64,000 bases of DNA, from positions 124,001 to 188,000 of the forward strand of contig CAVTPD010000002.1 in NCBI GenBank assembly GCA_963736575.1. The letters run 5' to 3'. The position numbers and the translations under genes are program-made. The notes beneath the pieces are model-generated. The model was not told the DNA's origin. It worked only from the letters and a program-made list of their open reading frames with translations, and did not search any database. This document shows, piece after piece, positions 53,884 to 63,071 of this stretch; the first letter of the stretch is position 1, and every line of letters starts with the position of its first letter. This DNA comes from CAVTPD01 sp963736575 (GTDB taxonomy: Bacteria > Bacteroidota > Bacteroidia > Cytophagales > JAAEPT01).

Positions 53884-55566
53884 TTAATCTTCCAAAAAAA
53901 CTTGCATAATTTCCTTCACTTTGGCTTTGCTAAACCCCCAAGCCTGGGCTAGTTCAAGTTTAGGAGGCATGGTTATTTCATCTGGGTTTATACGAACATC
54001 CAACAAATACGGTCCTGGTGTTGCTAACGCAAGCTCAATTGCTGTTTTAAGTGCTTTCGGATCCGAAACAGATGAACCTTCCGCCCCAAAACTTTTAGCC
54101 AAAAGGGCATAATCTGGATTGTGCAAATCGGTTTCATGCTCTGGATAACCTTCAACTTCTTGTTCCATCTTAATAAGTCCCAATTTCCTATTGTTAAAAA
54201 TGAACACTTTTATGGGCAATTTATATTTTACGGCTGTAAGAAAATCGCCCATAAGCATATTAAACCCACCATCACCAGATAATGAAATCACTTGTCTATT
54301 GGGATAACGTAATTTAGCCCCTAAAGCAGCGGGCATTGCATAAGCCATTGACGCTAAGTTAAACGAACAGGTAAAACGCTGTTTTTCTTTCATAGTAATA
54401 TGCCTAGCGCCCCAAACAGTAACGGCACCCGTATCACAGGTAAATATAGCGTCATCATTAGCTAAATCACCAATGAGTTTGGCTAATGCCTGCGGATGAA
54501 TCATGTCTTTGCTTCTGTTAACATCTTCGGTATAAACCATAGCTTTGTCCCATAAGGCTTTAACTTTCCTTACTTTTTCTATGTGATGTTGGTTTGACTT
54601 ATGTTTTACTTCCTGAAGCAGTAGTTCAATAACCGTTTTGCAATCTCCAATTAAACCTATTTCATGACCAACTCTTCTACCAATAGCGGTGGGGTCTATA
54701 TCTACATGGATTACCGGAACACCTTCGGGATACCAATCTCTGTAAGGGAAATCAGATCCTAAATTTAGTAGCAAGTCACAGTCTTCCATAGCCGCAACAC
54801 CCCCTCTAGATCCTAATAAACCTACATTACCACCTATTTGTTCATGAGTATAGGGTACAATATCTTTTCCCTTTAAAGAGAAGACTAGCGGTGCTGCCAA
54901 ATATTGACTAAGTGTGACTAATTCAGTGCTACAATTTCTACAGCCTTCGCCAAATAGAATAGAAATTTTTTCTGCTTTATTTATCAGGTCAACGGTATAT
55001 TCCAATTGTGGCTGCGTAGGAACAATATTAAAATCATTAATACTTGAGCCATTCCACTTTTCGGCACTTACGTTTTTATTCCCAACGTCATGCGGTATAG
55101 TTAGAACCGCTACACCTCTTTTATACAATGCCATATTACAGGCTTCAATACCTATTCTAGGCATTTGATCTGGCGTTTGTATGGTTTGTTGGTATACAGC
55201 CACATCATCAAAAAGAGCATCTATATCTACTTCCTGATGGTATTCAAAACCCATTTCAATAGAAGGGACCTGTCCTGTAATGGCTAAAACCGGTGCATGA
55301 TCTTTTTTGGCGTCGTATAAACCATTTAATAAATGAATAGCGCCCGGGCCAACTGTACCGGCACAAACCGCTAATTTACCACTAAGTTTTGCCTGTGCAC
55401 TGGCTGCTATAGCTCCTGCTTCTTCGTGTATTACATGAATAAATTGAATTTTATCTTGCAAACGTATTGCTTCAATTAAAGGATTAATAGCATCTCCGGG
55501 AACACCAAAAATTTGTTCCACACCATGCTCTGCCAAAATTTCAAGCAACTGAGTATATAGTTTCAT
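53884..55566 (-). CDS. TPP-dependent pyruvate oxidase/dehydrogenase (PoxB-like)
   Basis: Thiamine-diphosphate enzyme of 560 residues with the full three-domain layout of the acetolactate synthase/pyruvate oxidase family. The TPP glutamate is in HVIHEEAGAIAASAQAKL near residue 48. The FAD-type middle domain includes GLLGSRGGVAAMEDCDLLLNLGSDFPYRDWYPEGVPVIHVD, which resembles PoxB more than IlvB. The TPP motif is SGDGGFNMLMGDFLTAVKYKLPIKVFIFNN. Pyruvate decarboxylation to acetate with electrons to quinone is likely. PoxB's C-terminal membrane-binding peptide is not obvious. Confidence 0.85.
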   Translation of the reverse strand: MKLYTQLLEILAEHGVEQIFGVPGDAINPLIEAIRLQDKIQFIHVIHEEAGAIAASAQAKLSGKLAVCAGTVGPGAIHLLNGLYDAKKDHAPVLAITGQVPSIEMGFEYHQEVDIDALFDDVAVYQQTIQTPDQMPRIGIEACNMALYKRGVAVLTIPHDVGNKNVSAEKWNGSSINDFNIVPTQPQLEYTVDLINKAEKISILFGEGCRNCSTELVTLSQYLAAPLVFSLKGKDIVPYTHEQIGGNVGLLGSRGGVAAMEDCDLLLNLGSDFPYRDWYPEGVPVIHVDIDPTAIGRRVGHEIGLIGDCKTVIELLLQEVKHKSNQHHIEKVRKVKALWDKAMVYTEDVNRSKDMIHPQALAKLIGDLANDDAIFTCDTGAVTVWGARHITMKEKQRFTCSFNLASMAYAMPAALGAKLRYPNRQVISLSGDGGFNMLMGDFLTAVKYKLPIKVFIFNNRKLGLIKMEQEVEGYPEHETDLHNPDYALLAKSFGAEGSSVSDPKALKTAIELALATPGPYLLDVRINPDEITMPPKLELAQAWGFSKAKVKEIMQVFLED

Positions 55567-55845
55567 TTTTGTACTTTTATTTAGAGTCTAATTTGACATT
55601 TACCGATGAATGTCTATTTATCCTGATTAAACCCTTCACTTTAAGGTCTTCCTGTAATGAATAATCATTCTCTATCGTAATTAAAATGTATAAGCCCAAC
55701 TACCTAATATATAGCAGAACCATTCATCCTAATGAATAACCAAAAACAATGCTTTTTGGTGTCTACTATTTTGATTTATTACTTATTGATAGTCATTCAA
55801 AATAAAGCCGTATAAAAGTGGATTAAACTTCCATTAAAGACCTAT
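55567..55845. other. Intergenic region without genes
   Basis: Between the PoxB-like start and the topoisomerase terminator I see no gene and no confident promoter motif. Confidence 0.4.
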
Positions 55846-55847
55846 AA

Positions 55848-55865
55848 AATCAAAAGCGTTTGATT
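55848..55865 (-). terminator. Possible topB terminator
   Basis: A 7-bp stem (AATCAAA / TTTGATT) with a 4-base loop, followed on the minus strand by TTTAT. A T run on the other side might serve the opposite strand. Moderate strength. Confidence 0.5.
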
Positions 55866-55913
55866 ACCATTTTTTTAGGTAGATGATTATAAAAAAGTAA
55901 ACGTGAAAAATTT

Positions 55914-58256
55914 TTACTGACTAATAATTTCTAACACCAGCTCTTTGGTTAAGGCTTTGCCATTGGCTTTTTGCTTAATTTCTGCAAACGGAAAACGGAA
56001 ACCACAGCCTTCTTTCCAGCGGTCACAACCATAGGCGGTATTGCCTTTTATAAGTGTACCCGTTTTACATTTAGGACAGGCAGGCATTTTGTTTTCTTTT
56101 TTATTTACCGAAGCTTTAACCTCTTTTTGCTCAAATTCAATTGCACCCGAATCCGTTAATTTTAAGATGCCTTCAACCTTTTCCCCATTCTGAACAAAAC
56201 CCTTAATTTTAGTAGTTGCGCCTTTTTCGACTAAGCGCTCTATTTGTTTATCGGTTAATTTTTTATCTAAATACACAAACGGTAATCTAAATTTACAACC
56301 TTCTTTCCACTGGCTACAACCGTAACTGCTTTTGCCTTTTAAGACGGTTCCTTTTTTGCATTTAGGGCAGGTTTGTGCACCCGTTTTTTGAGCCACTGTA
56401 CCGGCACTTTTAACCGCTGTTTTTTTCTCTGCCGAAGGGCTTGGCGCATACGCTGAAGCCAAACGCGGTTTACCACTTTCCTTCCGAACCTCGTACACTA
56501 AACTGTGTACCATTTTCTTCATGTTTACAATAAACTGACCCGCACTAAATTCACCGTCCTCAATTTCTTTTAGTTGTTTTTCCCATTGCCCGGTTAGTTC
56601 GGCAGATTTCAATAACTCATTCTGAATGGTGCTAATCAACTGAACCCCCATTTCGGTAGGAATTACCTGTTTTTTTCTACGTTCGGTATATTTTCGTTTA
56701 AATAAAGTTTCAATAATGTTGGCTCTGGTAGACGGCCTACCAATTCCGTTGGCTTTCATTAAATCTCTTAATTCGTCGTTGTCAACTTGTTTGCCCGCTG
56801 TTTCCATTGCCCGTAAAAGGGATGCTTCGGTATAAAACTTAGGCGGCTTTGTGGTTTTTTCTGTAAAGGAAGGTTCGTGCGGACCATGTTCTCCTTTTTC
56901 GAAAGACGGTAAGATGTTGTCGTCATCTTCTTCGTCTTTATTATTGTCTTCGTCGTCGTTGCTGTTTTTATTTTCCTTCGGAAAAAGTACCCGCCAGCCT
57001 TCTTCTAAAATCTCTTTACCTCTGGCTACAAACTGAACGGTTTCAACTTCGGCATCTACTTGTGTTTTGGCTACTTTACAGTCTGGGTAGAAAACGGCTA
57101 AAAATCGTCTTACTATAATATCATAGACTTTCTGTTCGTCTGCACTTAACGTTTTTTGTTCCCCCGTTGGAATAATAGCGTGGTGATCCGTTACTTTTTT
57201 GTCGTTAAAAACCTTGGTCGATTTCCGTATGCTTTTCTTTAAAAGCGGTTCTGTAAAGGTGGAGTAATTAGTTAAGCCTTTTAAAATCCCCGGCACTTTG
57301 GGATACATATCATTCGGTAGAAAAGTAGTGTCTACTCTGGGGTAGGTCACTACTTTCATTTCGTATAATTTCTGAACGAGTTTTAGGGTTAAGTCGGCCG
57401 TAAAGCCAAACTTATTGTTGCAATACACTTGTAACCCCGTTAAATCGAACAGTTTAGGCGCATATTCTTTCCCGTCCTTTTTTTCGATTGCGGTAATAAA
57501 CAAGTCTTTTCCGCTAACCTGATTTAGTAATTTTTCACCGTCTTCTTTGGTAAAAAATTTACCGTCTGTATTGCTGAATTTTGTATCTCGGTAAAGGGTT
57601 TGCAACTCCCAATACGGTTGTGGTTTAAAGTTTACAATCTCGTGATGCCTGTTCACCAACATGGCTAAGGTTGGTGTTTGCACCCTACCAATGGACAAAA
57701 CTTGTTTGTAACCGCCGTATTTTAAGGTATATAATCGGGTGGCATTCATCCCTAACAACCAATCCCCAATGGCACGCGAACTACCGGCATAATATAAATT
57801 ATCGAATTCGGAAGAGGGTTTTAGTTGATCAAAACCTGCACGTATAGCTTCAGTAGTTAAGGAAGAAATCCATAAACGTTGCACTTCCCCTTTGTAATTG
57901 GCTTGCTTTATTACCCAGCGCTGTATTAACTCCCCTTCTTGGCCCGCATCACCGCAGTTTATCACTACCGATGCTTTCCCAAAAAGTTCTTTAATTATTT
58001 TAAACTGCTTTTTCACCCCACCATCGGCCATGATTTTGGTTTCGAACTTTTCTGGCAACATGGGTAAAGAACTTAAGTCCCACCGTTTCCAATGCGACTG
58101 GTAATCTTCGGGCGGTAAAAGCGTACAAAAATGCCCAAAGGTCCACGTTACTTGGTATCCATTGCCTTCAAAATAGCCTTCTTTACGGGTTTTTGCTCCA
58201 ATTACTTGGGCAATTTCTTTGGCTACACTTGGCTTTTCGGCAATACAAACTTTCAT
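55914..58256 (-). CDS. topB: DNA topoisomerase III (type IA)
   Basis: Type IA topoisomerase of 780 residues. The Toprim domain is N-terminal (CIAEKPSVAKEIAQVIG, E7). The acidic motif reads NCGDAGQEGELIQRW (D103) where DxDxEG is usual. The active tyrosine is Y305 in VVTYPRVDTTFLP; NGIGRPSTRANIIETL is also typical. An acidic loop (NSNDDEDNNKDEEDDD) interrupts the core near 440. Two C-terminal zinc-ribbon-like repeats (CPKCKKGTVLKGKSSYGCSQWKEGC and a second copy) probably bind single-stranded DNA. It relaxes or decatenates DNA through single-strand passage. Confidence 0.95.
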   Translation of the reverse strand: MKVCIAEKPSVAKEIAQVIGAKTRKEGYFEGNGYQVTWTFGHFCTLLPPEDYQSHWKRWDLSSLPMLPEKFETKIMADGGVKKQFKIIKELFGKASVVINCGDAGQEGELIQRWVIKQANYKGEVQRLWISSLTTEAIRAGFDQLKPSSEFDNLYYAGSSRAIGDWLLGMNATRLYTLKYGGYKQVLSIGRVQTPTLAMLVNRHHEIVNFKPQPYWELQTLYRDTKFSNTDGKFFTKEDGEKLLNQVSGKDLFITAIEKKDGKEYAPKLFDLTGLQVYCNNKFGFTADLTLKLVQKLYEMKVVTYPRVDTTFLPNDMYPKVPGILKGLTNYSTFTEPLLKKSIRKSTKVFNDKKVTDHHAIIPTGEQKTLSADEQKVYDIIVRRFLAVFYPDCKVAKTQVDAEVETVQFVARGKEILEEGWRVLFPKENKNSNDDEDNNKDEEDDDNILPSFEKGEHGPHEPSFTEKTTKPPKFYTEASLLRAMETAGKQVDNDELRDLMKANGIGRPSTRANIIETLFKRKYTERRKKQVIPTEMGVQLISTIQNELLKSAELTGQWEKQLKEIEDGEFSAGQFIVNMKKMVHSLVYEVRKESGKPRLASAYAPSPSAEKKTAVKSAGTVAQKTGAQTCPKCKKGTVLKGKSSYGCSQWKEGCKFRLPFVYLDKKLTDKQIERLVEKGATTKIKGFVQNGEKVEGILKLTDSGAIEFEQKEVKASVNKKENKMPACPKCKTGTLIKGNTAYGCDRWKEGCGFRFPFAEIKQKANGKALTKELVLEIISQ

Positions 58257-58369
58257 AGGTGTCTAACTACAAATTGGGTATGTTCTAATTTTTAAAAATG
58301 CAGAAATATTCCTGCTCTGCACAACACTTTTTATAGAACTTACCCACGTTTTAGGTGTAGCTTCTTAAA

Positions 58370-59728
58370 TCACTCTGGTGTTTCTAGGATAGGCGTTTTC
58401 TTTTTCGGTGTAAAAAACAATAAGATTAAAATACCAATAACGGCCGCTAAGAAGGACGCGATTAATATGCTGATTTTAGCTACTTTAATAAACTCTGGGT
58501 CTTCGAAAGCCAAATTGGTTATGAACAAAGACATGGTAAAACCAACACCTGCAATGGTGGCCATTCCAATAATATGTTTCCAAGTAAGGGTAGACTGTTT
58601 TTCAGAAATACCTAGTTTTTCGGTGATAAATGAAAAGGAAACAATCCCAACCGTTTTACCCAACACCAAGCCTAAGATGATCCCTAATCCTAAAGTTCCT
58701 GTCATTATTTCACTAATACCTACATTTAATAATACACCTGCGTTAGCTAAGGCAAATAGAGGGATAATGAAAAAGGCATTAAAATCTACCAATTTGTTTT
58801 CCATATTTAGCAACATGGGTACCGAATAACTCATGTCTCTGTTTAGGTTATTAATGACCTCTCTTTGTTTTAAATCATTAATAGGTGTTTTGTTTTCAAC
58901 ATCGGTTTTTTCTAGCTCCAGTATATTTTGAGATGTTCTTTCTTTTAAAATTTTACTGTCCATTTTAGGTTTTACGGGTATGGTAAGCGCAAAAAGAACA
59001 CCGGCAATGGTGGGGTGAATTCCGGAATAAAGGACGCAATACCACAAAATAATACCGCCTAATATATACCAAAACATGGTCTTAACTCCGCTTAAATTCA
59101 GCACCCATAAATAGACGTAAACCCCCGCTGCCGAAGTGATAAACAGCCAGCTAATATTTTCAGAATAGAAAAAAAGTATCACTAAAATAGCTCCTATATC
59201 ATCTGCAATGGCTAATGCCACTAAAAACACTTTTAGTTGGGTAGGCACTCTTTTGCCTAAAAGGCTTATAATACCCAAAGAATAAGCAATATCAGTTGCC
59301 ATAGGTATGGCCCAACCATGACTTGTGTTTGTGCCACTGTTAAAAAATATAAAAATTAATGCCGGAAACAACATACCGCCTAAAGCCGCAAATAAGGGCA
59401 TGGCTGCTTTTTTGAAGGTAGAAAGCTCTCCTACCAGTATTTCTCTTTTCAGTTCTAGACCGGCTACTAAAAAGAAAATAGCCATTAGACCGTCGTTTAT
59501 CCATTCTTTAATGGTTAGTCCGAAAGACAAATGTTCTTGGGGTAATTCTAATACAAATTCGTCGTGTAGGTAGGTATTATAAGCGTCTGACCAAGATGAA
59601 TTACTGATGACCAGCGCCACTATAGTAGTTGCAATTAAGATAATCCCGCCGGCAGTTTCTCGGTCTAAAAATTTTCTGGCGGTTTCTCTTATACTAAGAC
59701 CCGTTTGTTGTTTTACTTGTTGATCCAT
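58370..59728 (-). CDS. nhaA: Na+/H+ antiporter NhaA
   Basis: Inner-membrane antiporter of 452 residues with about 12 transmembrane helices. The ion-binding sites are intact: ATDIAYSLG and the paired aspartates in ALAIADDIGAILV. The N-terminal FFLVAGLELKREI and the C-terminal TIAGVGFTMSLFITNLAF also fit. It exports sodium in exchange for protons, which suits a marine habitat. The loop around residues 255-295 is longer than in E. coli NhaA. Confidence 0.95.
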   Translation of the reverse strand: MDQQVKQQTGLSIRETARKFLDRETAGGIILIATTIVALVISNSSWSDAYNTYLHDEFVLELPQEHLSFGLTIKEWINDGLMAIFFLVAGLELKREILVGELSTFKKAAMPLFAALGGMLFPALIFIFFNSGTNTSHGWAIPMATDIAYSLGIISLLGKRVPTQLKVFLVALAIADDIGAILVILFFYSENISWLFITSAAGVYVYLWVLNLSGVKTMFWYILGGIILWYCVLYSGIHPTIAGVLFALTIPVKPKMDSKILKERTSQNILELEKTDVENKTPINDLKQREVINNLNRDMSYSVPMLLNMENKLVDFNAFFIIPLFALANAGVLLNVGISEIMTGTLGLGIILGLVLGKTVGIVSFSFITEKLGISEKQSTLTWKHIIGMATIAGVGFTMSLFITNLAFEDPEFIKVAKISILIASFLAAVIGILILLFFTPKKKTPILETPE

Positions 59729-59784
59729 TCATGCTTGTTTTGATCTACAACGCAGACAAGCCCTAAAGTGTTTCAACTATTGTA

Positions 59785-60264
59785 CTACGCGCAACACTTT
59801 TTGTATTTCTTGCCACTTCCGCAAGGGCAAGGTTCATTTCTGTTGATTTTATTTTCTGAAATTGGTACCGAAAGAGGATCTATTTCACCCTCTAAATAAA
59901 ACCAATTTTCACCCTCCTTTAAAAAAACAGAACGTTCGTGGTGCATCTGATTACGGCCTTTGGCGTCTTTGTAATAGGCTTTAAATTCTACTATACCTTC
60001 TTGATCTGTATTGGTTCCATGTTCGGAATTTAGAATTTGTAACTTTTGCCAATCGTTTTCCTTAGCCCATTGCAGTATTCCTTCTAAACTATGCTTATTT
60101 CTGGTTTTGGTATGCGTGGTTTCTAATAAATAGAGCGCATTATGTTGTTTGTATGCCGTATACCTAGAACGCATTAATTCTTCTGCTGTTTGGGCAGCAT
60201 GATTTTCGATAATAGACGCACAACAAACTTCAATTTTTTTACCCGAACCACAAGGACAAACCAT
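59785..60264 (-). CDS. YchJ-like SEC-C domain protein
   Basis: Protein of 159 residues with a SEC-C zinc motif at each end: CPCGSGKKIEVCC at the N-terminus and EPCPCGSGKKYKKCC at the C-terminus. Between them is the YchJ middle domain (AEELMRSRYTAYKQHNALYLLETTH; FKAYYKDAKGRNQMHHERSVFLKE). The role of the family is unclear. An ATG one codon upstream (60267) is equally possible. It is the last gene on this strand after the haemoglobin gene. Confidence 0.9.
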   Translation of the reverse strand: MVCPCGSGKKIEVCCASIIENHAAQTAEELMRSRYTAYKQHNALYLLETTHTKTRNKHSLEGILQWAKENDWQKLQILNSEHGTNTDQEGIVEFKAYYKDAKGRNQMHHERSVFLKEGENWFYLEGEIDPLSVPISENKINRNEPCPCGSGKKYKKCCA

Positions 60265-60332
60265 CATATACCAATTTTTGAAAACGAATTGCTTACAAAT
60301 ATAGAATTTGAACAGAGAACATTTACTTCCTT

Positions 60333-60713
60333 CTATTGTCTTGCTTCAAAGATTTTAAGAAATAACATAGTAGACATTTTACGTGCCCGGTCTTTAGCGG
60401 CTTGTGCTTTTTCGCCTACAAACAAACTGTCTATGGTAGAAAACCAAAGTTGTAACCATCTTCCAAAATGTTCTTCCGAAATAATACCACCTACTTCTTT
60501 ATCTGCTTTTTGATGTGCCACTAATGGATTTCCTTTGTATTTCTGTACAAAGAATAAATTGGTTTGCCAGAAATCGGTTAGTAATTCTAGATGTGTATCC
60601 CAGTCTTGAATAATTTTATTAAAAATGGGTCCAAGCATATCATCTTGCCTAACTTTTCCGTAGAATGTATTTATCAAAAGACGTACATCTTCTCTGCTTT
60701 CAATCTCTTTCAT
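60333..60713 (-). CDS. Group III truncated haemoglobin
   Basis: Haem protein of 126 residues. The sequence fits group III truncated haemoglobins: INTFYGKVRQDDMLGPIF at the start, LTDFWQTNLFF, then AHQKADKEVGGIISEEHFGRWLQLWFSTIDSLF. A histidine of the AHQKAD segment or its neighbour is the likely proximal ligand. Such proteins bind oxygen or NO and may detoxify reactive nitrogen. It follows the ferredoxin gene by 16 bases in an operon with an Rrf2 regulator. Confidence 0.9.
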   Translation of the reverse strand: MKEIESREDVRLLINTFYGKVRQDDMLGPIFNKIIQDWDTHLELLTDFWQTNLFFVQKYKGNPLVAHQKADKEVGGIISEEHFGRWLQLWFSTIDSLFVGEKAQAAKDRARKMSTMLFLKIFEARQ

Positions 60714-60729
60714 ATTATTTAGCTATTTA

Positions 60730-61053
60730 TTACGATTCGGTTACCACTTTAAAAACTTTACCATGCAGGTATTTATCTACTAAAATCTGACACGCTAATC
60801 GGCTTGTAGCAGTAACATTAGCCTGCTTTTTTAATGTTTCCAATTCGTAGATTCCGGCTTCTGTTATTTGTTGATTTCCTACCTCCAACACTACTTGGCA
60901 AGTTCCGCACATTGCCCTTCCTTTACAATCGCCAAAGTCTATGTATAAACGGTCACGTATTAATTCCATTAAATTAATGTATTCCCATTTATAGAATTCA
61001 ACGCTGTATTCTTCTTGTAAATCGTCTATAATTCTAACTTTATAAAATTCCAT
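60730..61053 (-). CDS. 2Fe-2S ferredoxin
   Basis: Small ferredoxin of 107 residues. The plant/adrenodoxin-type cluster ligands are visible in GDCKGRAMCGTCQV and SRLACQI (C-x5-C-x2-C...C). It probably supplies electrons to a neighbour, the truncated haemoglobin being the obvious candidate. It is 8 bases after the small membrane-protein gene. Confidence 0.9.
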   Translation of the reverse strand: MEFYKVRIIDDLQEEYSVEFYKWEYINLMELIRDRLYIDFGDCKGRAMCGTCQVVLEVGNQQITEAGIYELETLKKQANVTATSRLACQILVDKYLHGKVFKVVTES

Positions 61054-61061
61054 ACTTTACG

Positions 61062-61376
61062 CTATGCTGCTAAAATAACAAAGAGGTTATAGCCCATTAT
61101 TGGTAATAGAACCGCATTACAAGCCAAATAAATAGGTATAGTTATTTTAGTAGGCATGGCTGCCAAATTGCTTATTAAAATACAGAACGTTAACACGGTA
61201 AGTAGTATAAAATGAGCCCCATTATCTCCCGATAAATGCATAGCCCATAAATAAACCGGTATAACTACACTTCCGTGAATGATTAACATTGCAGCCACAT
61301 AAGGCATTCTGTAAAACTCTTGACTTATAGTCCATTCATTAAACATCTGTAAAACACTCTTTCTATTATCCCCCAT
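61062..61376 (-). CDS. Small three-helix membrane protein
   Basis: Protein of 104 residues with hydrophobic segments at about 25-43, 53-73 and 77-100. No family recognised. It lies between the Rrf2 and ferredoxin genes, as the first structural gene after the regulator, so a link to redox or nitrosative stress is likely but unproven. Confidence 0.7.
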   Translation of the reverse strand: MGDNRKSVLQMFNEWTISQEFYRMPYVAAMLIIHGSVVIPVYLWAMHLSGDNGAHFILLTVLTFCILISNLAAMPTKITIPIYLACNAVLLPIMGYNLFVILAA

Positions 61377-61457
61377 TTCACTGTTATTTAAAAGGTTATT
61401 TCCATTTTTGTTAAGATGATATTAAGACCCTTTTATCTTTTATATTGTTAATTTTTT

Positions 61458-61892
61458 TTAACGTTTCAGGAAGGTATCGCCCGAATCCAGACCTTTTACT
61501 AAATCCAATAACGTAGTGCTAGAAAGCATGGTTTTTAAATCGTTTCTTACTTCCATAAAATGATTATGCATAGGGCAAGGTTTTTTAGCGTTGCATTCTT
61601 TTAAACCCAAACCACAACCGTGGAAAATCTTATCGCCATCAATAGTAGCCACAATGTCTATTAATGTGATTTTAGCCGATTTTTCTGGAGAAATTTTAAA
61701 ACCTCCCGTTGGCCCCTTCACCGACTCTAGTATCTCAGTTCTAGAAAGTTGTTGCAGAATCTTGGCGGTAAATGATTCCGGTGAATCAATTTCAGCAGCA
61801 ATATCTTTCAAGCTTGCTCTTTCGTTTTGCAAGGATCTATTACTGATGTAAATCAGTGCTCTGATACCGTATTCACAAGCTTTTGAAAACAT
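61458..61892 (-). CDS. Rrf2 family Fe-S regulator (NsrR/IscR type)
   Basis: Regulator of 144 residues. The winged helix is N-terminal (MFSKACEYGIRALIYISN; ESFTAKILQQLSRTEILESVKGPTGGFKIS). Three cysteines in HGCGLGLKECNAKKPCPMH have the spacing of an Fe-S cluster-binding Rrf2 protein such as NsrR. Target genes are probably the downstream membrane protein, ferredoxin and truncated haemoglobin, and perhaps the divergent hemerythrin. NO sensing is inferred from that neighbourhood. Confidence 0.9.
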   Translation of the reverse strand: MFSKACEYGIRALIYISNRSLQNERASLKDIAAEIDSPESFTAKILQQLSRTEILESVKGPTGGFKISPEKSAKITLIDIVATIDGDKIFHGCGLGLKECNAKKPCPMHNHFMEVRNDLKTMLSSTTLLDLVKGLDSGDTFLKR

Positions 61893-61938
61893 TTTCTGTC
61901 TGAAGTTTAGATGAATTTACAACTTTAATCAATTCGGA

Positions 61939-61968
61939 CAAATTTATCTTAATTAAAATATTAAAGAT
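61939..61968 (-). promoter_or_regulatory. Candidate promoter and operator of the Rrf2 operon
   Basis: On the minus strand TAAATTTG (61946-61939) matches TAnnTTTG, about 47 bases before the Rrf2 start. Directly upstream an AT-rich imperfect palindrome (ATCTTAAT...ATTAAAGAT, 61946-61968) covers the spacer and could be the Rrf2-binding site. A TTG at -33 is not clear. Confidence 0.4.
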
Positions 61969-62134
61969 TAGCTTTTCTGAAAAAAGAAGGAGAACTTAGT
62001 TCTACCAGAAGTAGTAATCTACTAACTTAGTATAAAAGGAGGTAATTGCACTCCAAAACTTCATGCCTGAATAACGCTGCGCCGAACACACCGCTTACCA
62101 ACTTATTTAGCAATGAATTTTAAACGCATAATTT

Positions 62135-62599
62135 ATGTCTATCACAAAAGCTATTAAACGACACCCCTCCATACAACCTATAAGCAGAGAGCACCACCAC
62201 GGTTTACTTTTATGCTGGAAAATAAGAACCGGAATAGAAAAAGACATACCGGCTAATCGAATTAAAAAATATACCGACTGGTTTTACCAAACTTATTTAA
62301 AGGCGCATTTTGAAGCCGAAGAAAAATACCTCTTCCCTATTCTAGACAAAAAACACGAACACATTAAAAAGGTTATTGCTGAACACAGAAGGCTAAAACG
62401 TTTGTTTGAAAACAATACTAATATTGAAAAATCTTTAAGTCTGTTGGAAGAAGAGCTAGAAAGCCACATTCGGTTTGAAGAACGGGTTTTGTTTAATGAA
62501 ATTCAAGAATTGGCTAGTCCCGAACAATTAGAACTGTTGGAAAAGAAGGTGTGCGACATAGAATTTATTGAAAACATTACAGATGAATTCTGGAAATAA
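62135..62599 (+). CDS. Hemerythrin-like HHE domain protein
   Basis: Cytosolic four-helix protein of 154 residues with the histidine/glutamate ligands of a di-iron hemerythrin: REHHHGLLL, AHFEAEEKYLFPIL, IAEHRRLK and HIRFEERVLFNEI. These proteins bind oxygen or NO or sense iron. It is divergent from the Rrf2 operon, about 240 bases between starts, which suggests shared control. Confidence 0.88.
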   Translation: MSITKAIKRHPSIQPISREHHHGLLLCWKIRTGIEKDIPANRIKKYTDWFYQTYLKAHFEAEEKYLFPILDKKHEHIKKVIAEHRRLKRLFENNTNIEKSLSLLEEELESHIRFEERVLFNEIQELASPEQLELLEKKVCDIEFIENITDEFWK

Positions 62600-62981
62600 A
62601 TTCCGCAGAATAGCATTGCAATTACATTTTAAAAAACAAGGCTTTTAGCATTCATTGGCAGCATAACTGTAGGTGTTTAGCTTACTTCTTAACCCATCAC
62701 TTATCTTATATTACCAGTTAGTACGCACTTACAATGCTTACTGTTAAGCGCTATAGATTAAGTACTGAAACGAAGGTGAATAAGCCAATGATTCATTTCT
62801 ATAATTTAAAGAAGTGGGCGACTATTAAAACCATTCAAAACCAATACAATTTTAGCTGTTTGTTTATTTTTGCTTCAAAACAAACACATTAAAGAAAGCC
62901 CTTTTATAAGGGGCGCTCTATACCCTTCAAAAACGGTTACTAATGAAAAACTTATTAAACTTTATAACCACACATTTTTGA
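62600..62981. other. Intergenic region, no gene seen
   Basis: Stops are frequent in every frame. A small hairpin (GCCCTT-TTAT-AAGGGGC, near 62899-62916) is the only structure noted. Confidence 0.4.
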
Positions 62982-63071
62982 TTAACTGAATATGATATTA
63001 ATCTATTGGAGCAGTGTTTTGTAACACAACAAGTTTCTTCACGTATTAAACTTTTAGAAAACGAGAAGTAA
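62982..63071 (+). pseudogene. Possible LysR-type HTH remnant
   Basis: A 29-codon open stretch between two stops reads LTEYDINLLEQCFVTQQ then VSSRIKLLENEK. It resembles the recognition-helix region of LysR regulators (CxVTQ..xS.xIKxLE). Nothing before or after it continues the domain. The match is short and may be chance. Confidence 0.35.

Noticed and set aside
53884..55566. Acetolactate synthase large subunit
   Set aside because: The middle domain and the absence of ilv neighbours fit pyruvate oxidase/PoxB better, although the family boundary is close.
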